A stretch of 64,000 nt of DNA from Burkholderia pyrrocinia. GTDB taxonomy: Bacteria > Pseudomonadota > Gammaproteobacteria > Burkholderiales > Burkholderiaceae. The first letter of the stretch is position 1. Each line of letters opens with the position of its first letter. The stretch covers positions 1,302,001-1,366,000 of the forward strand of contig NZ_CP070978.1 of NCBI RefSeq assembly GCF_018417535.1, in the 5' to 3' direction. Shown here one piece after another: positions 1 to 9,258 of this stretch. A program made the translations under genes and the position numbers. The notes below the pieces were generated by a model, which was not told the DNA's origin, ran no database searches, and saw only the letters and a program-made list of their open reading frames with translations.

Positions 1-966
1 CGACGTGCGCTGGTATTGCGTCAGCGCGGCTTCCGCGTGCTCGAGGTCGGCCTTCAGGCGCGGTTCCTCGCCCTTCAGGAAGTCGAGCATCTTGGTCGCT
101 TCGGCCTGCTTCGCAACCACGTGCTGGTTCAGGTACGACTGCGCGAGCGCGTTCGCGATCGCGGCGGTCTGGTCCGGATCCTTGCCTTCGAGCGAGATCT
201 GCACGACGCCCGTCTGCTTGCCCTGCTCGGTCACCTGGATGCCGGTCTGGAAGCCGCTGATCGCGTCGAGATCGTTGTAGCGAACCACCGTGAACTGCGT
301 GCCGGGGCGCGCGACGAGTTTCTTCACAAGCAGCGTCACGCCGCCGCCCTGTGCCGACTCGCCGACCTGGCCCGACAGCAGCCGGGTGCCGTTCTCATTG
401 ACGAGCGAATAGGTATCGTTCGGGCCGGCCGTCAGCGTCAGCTTCTTGCCTTCGAGCGCGGGCACGACGCTGATCGAATCGATGTCGGCGACTTCCCCGC
501 CCCACGCATACGATTTCAGGCCGAGCCACGGCCGCGCCGGCGTGCCCGGCGTCGCGACGCGCGCGGCGAGGCTGCCGATCACCGGCAGCGTCTTCGGCAC
601 GACCGAGAAGTTCAGCTTGAACTGCTCGACGACCGGCGCGACGACGCCGCGGCTCTTGATGATCTCGATTTCCGCATCGGTCGGCGCCTGCTGCGGGCCG
701 CTGTTGATCGACGCGCCCGTCTGCGTCTGCGTGAGCGCCTGCGACGTGTTGTCGTTGCCCTCGACCCGCACGTGCACGTCGGCCTGATACACCGGCTTCG
801 CGATGTAGCAGTAGAGGCCGGCGAGCGCGACGACCGTCACCGCGATGCCGAGCAGCAGCCAGATGTCGTCCATGATCACCTGGAGCAACTGGCCGAGGAC
901 GACGTCCTCTTCCTCGGTTTTCACGGACAGATCCGCGTAGGAGTGTTTCGCTTGCGTGTTCACCAT
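1..966 (-). CDS. bceF: Exopolysaccharide tyrosine kinase / chain-length regulator, N-terminal part (cut by window edge)
   Basis: The first 322 codons of a Wzc/BceF-type protein are present and the frame is still open at base 1. The protein starts MVNTQAKHSYADLSVK. A Wzz-type N-terminus is followed by a membrane segment at about residues 31-55 and then a long periplasmic region that becomes coiled-coil-like (KATKMLDF-type heptads) near the edge. Such proteins are inner-membrane autokinases that control polymer length and export with a Wza outer-membrane channel and a Wzb phosphatase. Both partners lie immediately upstream, with bceE ending 50 bp before this start. The kinase domain, with Walker motifs and tyrosine tail, would lie outside the window, so kinase activity itself is not seen here. 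Confidence 0.88.
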   Translation of the reverse strand, partial: MVNTQAKHSYADLSVKTEEEDVVLGQLLQVIMDDIWLLLGIAVTVVALAGLYCYIAKPVYQADVHVRVEGNDNTSQALTQTQTGASINSGPQQAPTDAEIEIIKSRGVVAPVVEQFKLNFSVVPKTLPVIGSLAARVATPGTPARPWLGLKSYAWGGEVADIDSISVVPALEGKKLTLTAGPNDTYSLVNENGTRLLSGQVGESAQGGGVTLLVKKLVARPGTQFTVVRYNDLDAISGFQTGIQVTEQGKQTGVVQISLEGKDPDQTAAIANALAQSYLNQHVVAKQAEATKMLDFLKGEEPRLKADLEHAEAALTQYQRTS

Positions 967-1016
967 TCGTTCCCGCTTGAGTGGTGCCGGGGCGGAGGCG
1001 CCGCCCCGGCGGGCTA

Positions 1017-2210
1017 TCAGCGCGTGATTTGCCGCATGTAGAAGATCGTCTGGATCGTCGGCAGCACCTGCTGCAGCACCCGGTTGAACTGCACCGAGCT
1101 GGCCGTGCTGACGTAGACCACATCGAGCGGCTGAAGCGGGAAGCGGCTCGACAGCATCAGCGCATCGGGCTGCGTCATGTCGAGACGGAACACTTCAGGC
1201 TTCGTCGGGTTGTCGCGCATCCCGCGCATCACGTAGATCTTGCGCGGGTTCGCATCGGTGTCGAGAATGCCGCCGCCGGCCGTCAGCGCGTCGGCGATGG
1301 TCAGCTTGCCCTTGAGCATCGGCACCGTGACCGGCGTCTTGACCTCGCCCATGATGAACACGCGGCTGTCGCTGCGGTCCGGCACGTTGACGATGTCGCC
1401 CTGCTGCAGCATCACGTTCTGCCGCACTTCGCCGCGGTCGAGCACGCCGTTCGCGTCGAGCGTGTAGAGCTTGCCGTCGCGCGTCAGGCGCACGCGCTGC
1501 AGGTCGGCGTCGGTGGTCGAGCCGCCCGAGCGCGAGATCGCGTCGACCAGCGTCAGCGGCACGTCGCTCATCGCGAGCGGGCCCGGTGTCTTCACTTCGC
1601 CCGTCACCTGCACCTTCTGGCTGCGGAACGACAGCACGCGCACGTCGAGCTGCGGATTCTTCACATAGCGCGCGAGACGCGTGGCCAGCTCGTCACGGGT
1701 CTGCGCGATCGTCTTGCCCGCCACGTGGATGCGGCCGACGAACGGGAAGAAGATCGTGCCGTCGGCGGCCACCGTCTGGCCGTAAGGATCGGCCTGGCCC
1801 GGCAGCGACGACGAATAGGGCTGCTGCAGCGCGCCCGCGATCGTCTGCGTCGTGTTGCCGCCGCTCGAGAACGACTGGCCCTGCGGCGTCGTCAGCTCGG
1901 GGTGGTCCCAGACGGTGACGCCGAGGATGTCCTGCGGGCCGACGCGGTACACGTACTGCGACGGATCGGTATAGCGCGCAGGCGGCAGCGGATGCTCGAC
2001 CTGCTGCTTCTGCAGCTGGTCCATCACCACTTTGGCGTCGATGTAATGAACCGGATAGGTCTCGGCCGCTTCCTGGCGGCCTTCGTCCTTCAGGTTCGAC
2101 GAGTCGAGATAGTTGCCGGGTGCGGTTGCGCAGGCTGACAGGAAAGTCGTCAGCGCGACGGCAAGCGCCACCGGGCGCATCGGGCGTTTCAGCATAGTTT
2201 CTGTAGCCAT
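1017..2210 (-). CDS. bceE: Outer-membrane polysaccharide export lipoprotein (Wza type)
   Basis: About 397 residues. An N-terminal lipoprotein signal has the lipobox LSAC (Cys27), followed by a polysaccharide export domain and SLBB-like repeats, as in Wza channels that carry capsule or exopolysaccharide across the outer membrane. It lies between the phosphatase bceD and the kinase bceF in one minus-strand operon. The chosen ATG (2210) makes the start overlap bceD by 22 nt. A second in-frame ATG at 2195 would give a 7-nt overlap and still leave a signal peptide, so the start is uncertain by five codons. The ribosome-binding signal is weak for both, which is compatible with translational coupling to bceD. 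Confidence 0.9.
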   Translation of the reverse strand: MATETMLKRPMRPVALAVALTTFLSACATAPGNYLDSSNLKDEGRQEAAETYPVHYIDAKVVMDQLQKQQVEHPLPPARYTDPSQYVYRVGPQDILGVTVWDHPELTTPQGQSFSSGGNTTQTIAGALQQPYSSSLPGQADPYGQTVAADGTIFFPFVGRIHVAGKTIAQTRDELATRLARYVKNPQLDVRVLSFRSQKVQVTGEVKTPGPLAMSDVPLTLVDAISRSGGSTTDADLQRVRLTRDGKLYTLDANGVLDRGEVRQNVMLQQGDIVNVPDRSDSRVFIMGEVKTPVTVPMLKGKLTIADALTAGGGILDTDANPRKIYVMRGMRDNPTKPEVFRLDMTQPDALMLSSRFPLQPLDVVYVSTASSVQFNRVLQQVLPTIQTIFYMRQITR

Positions 2211-2632
2211 CCTTGAACCAGACGTTCGATCAGTGAGTAGCTCTCGCGGTAATCGGCCTCGGGGCCGCCGTGCGGATCGGCAATTTCGGCCCCTTCCCAC
2301 TTGCCGAGCAGGTGGACCTTGCCGCGCGCGAACGGATCGACCGCTTCGACGGCCGCAATCTGTCCGCGCTCGCTGACGAGAATCAGGTCGGCGTCGCGCA
2401 CGAACCGGCGCGACAGCCGCCGCGAGCGGTGGGTCGTCGCATCGACGCCGCGCTCCGCGAGCAACTGCCGCATCACCGGATCGATGCCGTCGCCGTCGTT
2501 CGCATGAACGCCGGCCGAGTGAAACGTCGGACGCGGGCCGCCGCGCGACGCGGCGTGCGACTTGAACAGCATTTCCGCCGCCGGGCTGCGGCAGACGTTC
2601 GCGTGGCAGACGATCAGGATGTTCCGGAACAT
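2189..2632 (-). CDS. bceD: Low-molecular-weight protein tyrosine phosphatase (Wzb type)
   Basis: 147 residues, the usual length for this family. The P-loop CHANVCRS (catalytic Cys9, Arg15) sits at the N-terminus, and the general-acid motif DPHG (Asp119) lies near the C-terminus. Wzb-type enzymes dephosphorylate the tyrosine-rich tail of the Wzc/BceF kinase, and cycling between the two states is needed for exopolysaccharide polymerisation. The gene starts 30 bp after ugd and its end overlaps the start of bceE, so it is part of the same transcript. The family and role are clear; the substrate is inferred from the neighbouring kinase. Confidence 0.93.
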   Translation of the reverse strand: MFRNILIVCHANVCRSPAAEMLFKSHAASRGGPRPTFHSAGVHANDGDGIDPVMRQLLAERGVDATTHRSRRLSRRFVRDADLILVSERGQIAAVEAVDPFARGKVHLLGKWEGAEIADPHGGPEADYRESYSLIERLVQGWLQKLC

Positions 2633-2662
2633 GGCGTCTCGTAACGTGTGACGTGAAACGGG

Positions 2663-4075
2663 TTATGCGCTCGCGCGCGCGGTGCCCGGCACGCGGGCGG
2701 CGACGGCCTGGCGCGAGCCCGGCCGGCCGATCGGGTGGTACTCGATGCCCTGCTCGCTCATCGTCTCCGGCTCGTACAGGTTGCGGCCGTCGAAAATCAC
2801 CGGCGCTTTCCACAGGCGGCCGAGCGCGACGAAGTCGGGGCTCTTGAATGCCTTCCATTCGGTGACGATCACGAGCGCATCGGCGTCGCGCGCGGCTTGC
2901 GCTTCATCGTCGACGAAGCTCAGGCGCTCGAGCCAGCTCGGGTGATCGGCGAGATCGAGCGCGATCACGCGGCGCGCTTCCTGCTGCGCGACCGGGTCGT
3001 ACGCGGCGACGCGCGCGCCGCGCGACAGCAGCTCGGCGATCAGCTCGCGGCTCGGCGCTTCGCGCATGTCGTCGGTGTTCGGCTTGAATGCGAGGCCCCA
3101 GATCGCGAACGTGCGGCCGGTCAGGTCCTCGCCGAAACGCGCAACGATCTTGTCGGCGAGCACGCGCTTTTGCGTCGCGTTGACCGACGACACGGCCTTC
3201 AGGATCTGCAGCGATTGCCCGTGCTCGTCGGCCGTGCGGATCAGCGCCTCGACGTCCTTCGGGAAGCACGAGCCGCCGTAGCCGCAGCCGGCATACAGGA
3301 AGTGATAGCCGATGCGCGGGTCGGAGCCGATCCCGCGGCGCACGGCCTCGATGTCCGCGCCAAAGCGGTCGGCGAGGTTCGCCAGTTCGTTCATGAACGA
3401 GATGCGCGTCGCGAGCATCGCGTTCGCCGCGTATTTCGTGAACTCGGCCGAGCGCACGTCCATGTACAGCGTGCGTTCGTGGTTGCGGTTGAACGGCGCG
3501 TACAGCTTCTTCATCAGCTCGCGGGCGCGTTCGCCCGGCACGTCGTCGTCGCAGCCGATCACGATGCGGTCCGGCCGCGTGAAATCGTCGACCGCCGCGC
3601 CTTCCTTCAGGAACTCCGGATTCGACACGACCGAGAACATCTGGTCGCCGCCGCGCTTCGCGAGCTCCTCGGCGACCGCCGCGCGCACGCGCTCGGCCGT
3701 GCCGACCGGCACCGTCGACTTGTCGACGATCACCTTGAAGCCCGTCATGGTGCGGCCGATGTTGCGCGCCGCCGCGAGCACGTATTGCAGGTCGGCCGAG
3801 CCGTCCTCGTCGGGCGGCGTGCCGACCGCGATGAACTGCACGTCGCCGTGCGCGACCGCGGCCTCGACGTCGGTCGAGAAACGCAGGCGGCCGGCCGAGC
3901 GGTTGCGCGCGATGACTTCCTTGAGGCCCGGCTCGTGGATCGGCACGCCGCCGTTGTTCAGGATGTCGATCTTTGCCTGGTCGACGTCGAGACAGAACAC
4001 GTCGTGCCCGATGTCGGCGAGACAGGCGCCGGTGACAAGACCTACGTAACCGCTGCCGATGATAGTCAGATTCAT
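2663..4075 (-). CDS. bceC: UDP-glucose 6-dehydrogenase
   Basis: 470 residues. It has an N-terminal NAD-binding fold ([20 protein letters not shown]) and a central helix. The catalytic cysteine lies in [10 protein letters not shown] (about Cys270), and the C-terminal UDP-binding domain contains [16 protein letters not shown]. The enzyme oxidises UDP-glucose to UDP-glucuronate, the donor of the glucuronic acid residue of cepacian. It lies 66 bp after bceB and 30 bp before bceD. The family assignment is certain from the motifs. Its dedication to exopolysaccharide is inferred from position, since Burkholderia genomes often carry further Ugd copies. Confidence 0.95.
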   Translation of the reverse strand: MNLTIIGSGYVGLVTGACLADIGHDVFCLDVDQAKIDILNNGGVPIHEPGLKEVIARNRSAGRLRFSTDVEAAVAHGDVQFIAVGTPPDEDGSADLQYVLAAARNIGRTMTGFKVIVDKSTVPVGTAERVRAAVAEELAKRGGDQMFSVVSNPEFLKEGAAVDDFTRPDRIVIGCDDDVPGERARELMKKLYAPFNRNHERTLYMDVRSAEFTKYAANAMLATRISFMNELANLADRFGADIEAVRRGIGSDPRIGYHFLYAGCGYGGSCFPKDVEALIRTADEHGQSLQILKAVSSVNATQKRVLADKIVARFGEDLTGRTFAIWGLAFKPNTDDMREAPSRELIAELLSRGARVAAYDPVAQQEARRVIALDLADHPSWLERLSFVDDEAQAARDADALVIVTEWKAFKSPDFVALGRLWKAPVIFDGRNLYEPETMSEQGIEYHPIGRPGSRQAVAARVPGTARASA

Positions 4076-4141
4076 GATGTGTCGGACCTCGTGACCAATG
4101 ATTCGAAATTCGTAAAAGCGGAATGCCTGCGCGGGAGTGCG

Positions 4142-5515
4142 TCAGTAAGCGTTGCTGCCGGTGAAGCCTTTCCAGAGCGTCAGCGCGACGATCTTGATGT
4201 CGAGCCAGAACGACCAGTTCTGCATGTAGTACAGATCGAGTTTCACGCGGCCCATCATCTTCTCGATCTGGTCGGTCTCGCCGCGAAAGCCGTTGATCTG
4301 CGCCCACCCGGTGATGCCGGGCTTGATCCGGTAGCGGAACATGTAGCCCTTGACCAGATCCTTGTAGATGTCGTCGTGCGCGAGCGCATGCGGGCGCGGG
4401 CCGACGACCGACATCTCGCCCTTCAGCACGTTGATGAACTGCGGCAGCTCGTCGAGGCTCGTGCGGCGCAGGAACCGGCCGACCGGCGTCACGCGCGTGT
4501 CGTGCTTGGTCGCCTGCGTCACCGTGCCCGCCGCTTCCTGGTGCACCTTCATCGAGCGGAACTTGTAGATCTCGAACTCGTGCCCATCGATGCCCTTGCG
4601 TTTCTGGCGGAAGAACACCGGGCCGCGCGACGTCAGCTTGATCAGGCCCGCGATCAGCAGCATCACCGGCGCGAGCGCGGTGAGCGCCGCCAGCGCGAAC
4701 AGCCGGTCGAACACGAACTTCGGCAGGATCCGCACGTCGGTGATCGGCGACGCCGCGAGGTTGATCGCCGGCACGCCGAGCACCTCGACCACTTCCTGGT
4801 TGAAGAACGACAGCGTGCGCACGTCCGGAATGAAACGGATGTTCACGAAGTCGTGGCGGAACACCGTCACGATCTGGTGAATCCTCGGTTCCTCCGAGAT
4901 CGGCAGCGTGAGCCACAGCTCGCGGATCGCGCGGCTGCGCACGAGCCACACCAGCGATTCGAACTGCCGCTCGATGCGCACGTCGTCGAGTGCGACATCG
5001 CCCGGCGCCTCGCTTTCGTCGTACACGCACACGGGGTTGAAGCCTGCTTCCGGCCGCGCGCGCATCTGCGCGATCAGCCGCCGCGCCGCCGGCGTACCGC
5101 CGACGATCGCGACCGCCTTCAGGTTGTAGCCGCCGCGGCGCAATTGCCGCAGCACGACGTGCACGCAGGCCTTCGAGCCGGCGAGCAACGCCATCGTCAC
5201 AAGCGCCCAGTACCCGAGCCACAGCCGCGACAGGTCGCCCGACTGGTGAAAACTGAAGCTCATCAGGATGCCCGCGAGCTCGACCACGAGCCACGCGAAC
5301 GCGACACGCCCCATCAGCGCGACGAGACGCTTGCCGCGCCACGACTGGTAGATGCCGATGGCCGGAAAGAACACCACGACCAGCAGGCAGTCGAACAGCA
5401 CCGTCGTGCGCTGCAGGTCGTTGAGCCAGACGCTGCCGTCGTGCAGCGCGGCGGCGATCAGCGCCCCCGCCACGACCATCGCGATATCGATGACTCTCGC
5501 CAGCACGCTCAACAT
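4142..5515 (-). CDS. bceB: Undecaprenyl-phosphate glucose phosphotransferase (WcaJ/GumD type)
   Basis: 457 residues from the ATG at 5515, preceded by a strong AGAGGAAG ribosome site. A longer in-frame start at 5575 lacks one. Several N-terminal membrane segments are followed by a CoA-binding-like linker and a C-terminal sugar transferase domain. That domain contains the conserved block [18 protein letters not shown], then [14 protein letters not shown] and KPGITGWAQ. These membrane enzymes transfer the first hexose-1-phosphate to the lipid carrier and so begin assembly of each repeat unit. It is the first gene of the minus-strand bce operon and diverges from bceA. Glucose as the first sugar is inferred from known cepacian synthesis. 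Confidence 0.93.
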   Translation of the reverse strand: MLSVLARVIDIAMVVAGALIAAALHDGSVWLNDLQRTTVLFDCLLVVVFFPAIGIYQSWRGKRLVALMGRVAFAWLVVELAGILMSFSFHQSGDLSRLWLGYWALVTMALLAGSKACVHVVLRQLRRGGYNLKAVAIVGGTPAARRLIAQMRARPEAGFNPVCVYDESEAPGDVALDDVRIERQFESLVWLVRSRAIRELWLTLPISEEPRIHQIVTVFRHDFVNIRFIPDVRTLSFFNQEVVEVLGVPAINLAASPITDVRILPKFVFDRLFALAALTALAPVMLLIAGLIKLTSRGPVFFRQKRKGIDGHEFEIYKFRSMKVHQEAAGTVTQATKHDTRVTPVGRFLRRTSLDELPQFINVLKGEMSVVGPRPHALAHDDIYKDLVKGYMFRYRIKPGITGWAQINGFRGETDQIEKMMGRVKLDLYYMQNWSFWLDIKIVALTLWKGFTGSNAY

Positions 5516-5943
5516 GTCTGCTTCCTCTTTGAACAGGCGTTTGCCGAACAGCTCCTCGTGCAGCCCGTGCCGCACATTCGATTCAAACGTTGCATGACGC
5601 TATTGAAGCGACAAGAAATTCGCCCCTCAAGCGCACAAGTATTTCGAAAAATAATCGGAAAATTTTGCCGTGAAATTTTTGAATTAATTCGGCACGTTTT
5701 CCCGAATCGATCGGGAATCGAGAAGTTTTCGGAAATTTTGTGTTCGTCTCGCGCCCTTTGCAGGCATTGGATTGCCGACAATTTCCGGAATTATTTCTTA
5801 TTTTTTTATTTGCATCCGATACTATCGCGGAAAATTTTTCCAGGTGAATGCCTGCCGAATATCAGGCAATGGATCCGGTTTTATTGTCGATTTACTTCAT
5901 GCTACAACGACAGGCACTGACTTCAACCGTGGAGAGTGTCATC
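5516..5943. promoter_or_regulatory. AT-rich divergent control region of the exopolysaccharide genes
   Basis: This gap of about 430 bp between divergent bceB and bceA is far more AT-rich than its surroundings, especially 5600-5930. It contains a clear dyad, TTCCCGA (5699-5705) and TCGGGAA (5711-5717), separated by five bases, which looks like an operator for a dimeric regulator. Further AT tracts lie at 5640-5700 and 5790-5850. Both transcripts must start here. No confident -35/-10 pair could be fixed. The base composition would suit a nucleoid-protein silencer, but that is inference. Confidence 0.6.
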
Positions 5944-7470
5944 ATGAATGCTCCGGCCGTGGCAGCCGAAACGCGCCAATCTTCTTCCGCCGCCCCCGCC
6001 GCCGGCACGCGCCTCGCCGTGCAGCCGGTGATTCTTGCCGGCGGTTCCGGCACACGCCTGTGGCCGATGTCGCGCGAACGTTTTCCGAAACAGCTCATCG
6101 GCCTGCTCGGCGAGCATTCGCTGCTGCAGTCGACCGCGCTGCGCCTCGACGGCCTGACGGCCGACCACCCGCTGAACGACGACGTGCTGATCGTGTGCGG
6201 CGAGGATCACCGCTTCACGACCGCCGAACAACTGCGCCTGACGGCCAAGCCCGCAACGATCATGCTCGAGCCGCTCGGCCGCGACACCGCGCCCGCGCTG
6301 ACGCTCGCCGCGTTGCGGCTCGTCGCCGACGGCAACGATGCGGTGATGACCGTGATGCCGGCCGACCATGCGGTCGCCGACCTGCCCCGCTTCCACGCGG
6401 CCGTCGCGGCCGGCGTGCATTGCGCGGCGCAAGGCAGGATCGCGACGATGGGCATCGTGCCCACGCACGCGGAAACCGGCTACGGCTACATCCGCGTCGG
6501 CGCGCCGCTCGGCGACGCCGCGACGGGCGACCTCGACGTGCGCCGCCTCGACCGTTTCGTCGAGAAGCCGCACCTCGAACTCGCGCAGCAGTACGTCGCG
6601 TCCGGCGAGTACTGGTGGAACAGCGGGATCTTCATCGTCCGCGCGTCGGTGTGGCTGAAGGCGATCCGCCAGCTCGAACCGGCGATCTACGCGTCCTGCG
6701 AACAGGCCGTCGCGCAGGGCAAGGCCGATGGCGACTTCTTCCGCGTCGATCGCGAAGCATTCGCCGCATCGCCGTCGAACTCGATCGACTACGCGGTGAT
6801 GGAGCCGCTCGCGAGCCTGCCGCAACTGTGCGAGAGCGTCGTCGTGCCGCTCGACGCGGGCTGGTCGGACGTCGGCTCGTGGGACGCGATCTGGCAGATC
6901 TCGTCGAAGGACAAGGCCAGGAACGTCGGCCGCGGCAACGTGCTGTTCGAAGGCGCCGAATCGACCTTCGCGCATTCGGAAAGCCGGCTCGTCGCCTGCG
7001 TCGGCACGCAGAACCTCGTCGTCGTCGAAACGCCCGACGCCGTGCTCGTCGCGGACAAGTCGCGCGTGCAGGACGTGAAGAAGATCGTCAGCCGCATCAA
7101 GGCGCAACAAGGCGCGGAAGCCACCGATCACCGCAAGGTGCATCGTCCGTGGGGCCACTACGACTCGGTCGACATGGGCGAGCGCTTCCAGGTGAAACGC
7201 ATCGTCGTGAAACCGGGTGCGCGACTGTCGCTGCAGATGCACCACCATCGCGCCGAACACTGGATCGTCGTGCGCGGCACCGCGCGCATCACGCGCGGCG
7301 ACGAAACGTTCCTGCTGTCCGAAAACGAATCGACGTACATCCCGCTCGGCGTGTCGCACCGCCTGGAGAACCCCGGCAAGATGCCGCTCGAACTGATCGA
7401 AGTGCAGTCGGGTGCGTATCTCGGCGAGGACGATATCGTCCGCTTCGACGATACCTACGGCCGGCAGTGA
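5944..7470 (+). CDS. bceA: Bifunctional mannose-1-phosphate guanylyltransferase / mannose-6-phosphate isomerase
   Basis: 508 residues from the ATG at 5944, preceded by GGAGAG. A longer frame from 5848 has no ribosome site and begins in the AT-rich control region. The N-terminal guanylyltransferase domain has GGSGTRLWPMSR and the FVEKP motif. The C-terminal type II isomerase domain has the zinc-binding cupin signature QMHHHRAEHW. Together the two activities convert fructose-6-phosphate-derived mannose-6-phosphate to GDP-mannose, the donor of mannose and, after further steps, rhamnose residues of cepacian. It diverges from bceB-F and ends at a perfect 18-bp hairpin. Confidence 0.95.
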   Translation: MNAPAVAAETRQSSSAAPAAGTRLAVQPVILAGGSGTRLWPMSRERFPKQLIGLLGEHSLLQSTALRLDGLTADHPLNDDVLIVCGEDHRFTTAEQLRLTAKPATIMLEPLGRDTAPALTLAALRLVADGNDAVMTVMPADHAVADLPRFHAAVAAGVHCAAQGRIATMGIVPTHAETGYGYIRVGAPLGDAATGDLDVRRLDRFVEKPHLELAQQYVASGEYWWNSGIFIVRASVWLKAIRQLEPAIYASCEQAVAQGKADGDFFRVDREAFAASPSNSIDYAVMEPLASLPQLCESVVVPLDAGWSDVGSWDAIWQISSKDKARNVGRGNVLFEGAESTFAHSESRLVACVGTQNLVVVETPDAVLVADKSRVQDVKKIVSRIKAQQGAEATDHRKVHRPWGHYDSVDMGERFQVKRIVVKPGARLSLQMHHHRAEHWIVVRGTARITRGDETFLLSENESTYIPLGVSHRLENPGKMPLELIEVQSGAYLGEDDIVRFDDTYGRQ

Positions 7471-7478
7471 CGCAACAA

Positions 7479-7517
7479 GCGCCGGGAGCGCCGCTGCGAC
7501 AGCGGCGCTCCCGGCGC
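7479..7517. terminator. Perfect 18-bp stem hairpin between convergent genes
   Basis: GCGCCGGGAGCGCCGCTG pairs perfectly with its reverse complement at 7500-7517, leaving a three-base loop. It begins 8 nt after the bceA stop and lies before the stop of the convergent transposase-like gene. There is no U-tract, so termination is inferred from position and stem strength. Confidence 0.7.
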
Positions 7518-7593
7518 GGCAAGCATGGACAGACGACACTTCCGCGCGGGCGTCGTGGCACACGACGGCCCGCGCGTTGCATTGGAGCGGCGC

Positions 7594-8535
7594 TCAACCT
7601 ACGCGGTACGCGTATTCGCGGCGCTCCGACTGCACCGGATCGTTGCGGCTTTCGGACAGCGCACCCGCGTGACGCTCGGCGATGAAGCGCTTGATGTCCG
7701 ACTCGGCGCGCGCCAGCGCGGACAAACCGGCCAGCACTTCGCTTTGCGGTGCGCGTGCCGGCTCGTCGCTCGCACCGTGGCGATCGATCCACTGGCGTGC
7801 CCAGTCGAGCGCGAACTGCTCGGCTTCCTCGGCATCGGTGAAACGCGGACCGATGAGGCCCGAGCGCTCGACGCGCCGGTCGTCCTGCGAGATCTCGGCC
7901 CACGCGCGATACATCAGGTTCTGCACGGGCTGCGCGATGCCGCAGATCGTATAGCCGCGATACTCGTCGACTTGCGGTTCGGACGCGGCGAAGCGCGCCG
8001 ACGACGCACGCGCATGGCGCAGCTCCGCTGCCGGCGTACCGGGCACCACGAACGACGCGCCGGCCGGATCGGCCGCTTCGTCGCCCGGCATCGCGCTCAC
8101 CGACGCACCTTCGCCCTCCCAAACGTTTGCCTGCGCAACCGGCAATTGCCACGACTCGGGGTTTTGCCAGAACACGCCGCGCAAACGATCGTTGTCGGGC
8201 ACGGGCTCCGCACGGCGCGCAGGCACGACCGGTACCGGCGGCGGCGGAACATACGCGAACGTGCGCCCGCTGAACTGGGTCAGCACGTCGATCATCTGCA
8301 ACAGCGTGCCGCTCGCGAGCCACTCCTCGTAGCGACGACGGCACGTCGGCCCGGACGGATAGCGTCCGGGCAGCTTGGACCAGGCTTCACCGGTCGTCAG
8401 GATCCAGAGCACCGCGTTGGCAACGACGCGCGGTTCGGCTCGTGGACGCCCACGACGATTCAGCCGGATGGGTTCATCGGCGATCAGCGTTGAAAGACGA
8501 CACCACTCTTCATCGTTAAGCTCATCGAAGAACAT
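7594..8535 (-). CDS. Transposase-derived protein: IS5-type DUF4096 N-terminus fused to a novel C-terminus
   Basis: 313 residues from the ATG at 8535, with GGAGAG upstream. Residues about 3-85 match the helix-turn-helix N-terminal domain (DUF4096) of IS5/IS427-type transposases: LNDEEWCRL, then RVVANAVLWILTTGEAWSKL and CRRRYEEW. The DDE catalytic domain is absent. A proline-rich linker (YVPPPPVPVVP) follows, and then about 200 residues that I do not recognise. These contain a compact stretch YRGYTICGIAQPV and FTDAEEAEQFALDWARQW. No inverted repeats flank it. I infer a domesticated DNA-binding protein, possibly a regulator of nearby genes, not an active insertion sequence. Routine pipelines may call it transposase. 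Confidence 0.75.
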   Translation of the reverse strand: MFFDELNDEEWCRLSTLIADEPIRLNRRGRPRAEPRVVANAVLWILTTGEAWSKLPGRYPSGPTCRRRYEEWLASGTLLQMIDVLTQFSGRTFAYVPPPPVPVVPARRAEPVPDNDRLRGVFWQNPESWQLPVAQANVWEGEGASVSAMPGDEAADPAGASFVVPGTPAAELRHARASSARFAASEPQVDEYRGYTICGIAQPVQNLMYRAWAEISQDDRRVERSGLIGPRFTDAEEAEQFALDWARQWIDRHGASDEPARAPQSEVLAGLSALARAESDIKRFIAERHAGALSESRNDPVQSERREYAYRVG

Positions 8536-9258
8536 AGTAGATCTCTCCACGCAGCCAGGCCGGGCTGCGATTGGCGGCGCCGTCGCGACTTATCGCGTCG
8601 CGGGGCGGCCAGGTTGCACATTATGGTTATCCGGTGTTGTGCATGCCGGCCCGACACCGCACTTTCACGGTGCCGGCATTCCCGGCAATGGCGCACAAAT
8701 CACGGTCTCACTCCAATGTGGGAATTTTTGTGCACGAAGCATACCATCCTCAGGGTTTATCTCAATATGACAATGACTTAATGTTACGCACTGAAACAAC
8801 CTGCCAAGGATACGTAATCCATTTACGCATGAATTTTTTTGCGAGATCTTTATGCCCGTCGCTGCAAAGGCCCGTCCGGCGGGGCTCCGCAGGGCATGAA
8901 GAATGGCCTCCAATGGGCCTTTCCGGGCTGTTCCGACCCCTACCCGAAACAATTGCGGGAATCGCTGCCTAAAATCGGTAAATCAGGGAAAATTCGGTAA
9001 CAAGATATTCACGAATCGGTAAATCATTCAATTTCCGTTCAACTAAATTATCTTCGTGCACAATCTTTTTATTGTTTCTCCGCGAGTGATGAAAACCCCG
9101 TGACGCGGGATGCACATTGTTTCCCCGCACGCAAGCACGGGACACCTGTTACATCTTCGCGGCGACGGGCGAGCGGCCGCGCCGCGCCGCTCGCGGAAAA
9201 CCTGATTCGGGTCGGAACGGAAAGCGGAATGACGCATGCGGGACGCGCGGCGGTCGTG
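8536..9258. other. Long non-coding stretch with a large hairpin and short repeats
   Basis: No credible gene was found in these 720 bp. An interrupted hairpin lies at 8643-8679: ATGCCGGC...CACCG with CGGTG...GCCGGCAT. AT-rich blocks occur at 8700-8860 and 8960-9100. The heptamer TCGGTAA occurs three times, at 8975, 8994 and 9016, two copies being part of a 12-bp direct repeat ATCGGTAAATCA. This is the 5' region of the transposase-derived gene and probably holds its promoter. Confidence 0.5.

Noticed and set aside
2735..5920. Plus-strand open frame of more than 1,000 codons
   Set aside because: It is antisense to ugd and bceB, which have complete motifs and ribosome sites. Its translation is Arg/His/Asp-rich and resembles no protein, a usual effect of high GC at third positions.
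7594..8535. Intact insertion sequence
   Set aside because: Only the N-terminal DNA-binding domain of a transposase is present; no DDE domain, terminal inverted repeats or target duplication were seen.
8571..8972. Plus-strand ORF of 133 codons in the long non-coding stretch
   Set aside because: It runs through a hairpin and AT-rich sequence, has no ribosome site and no resemblance to a known protein.
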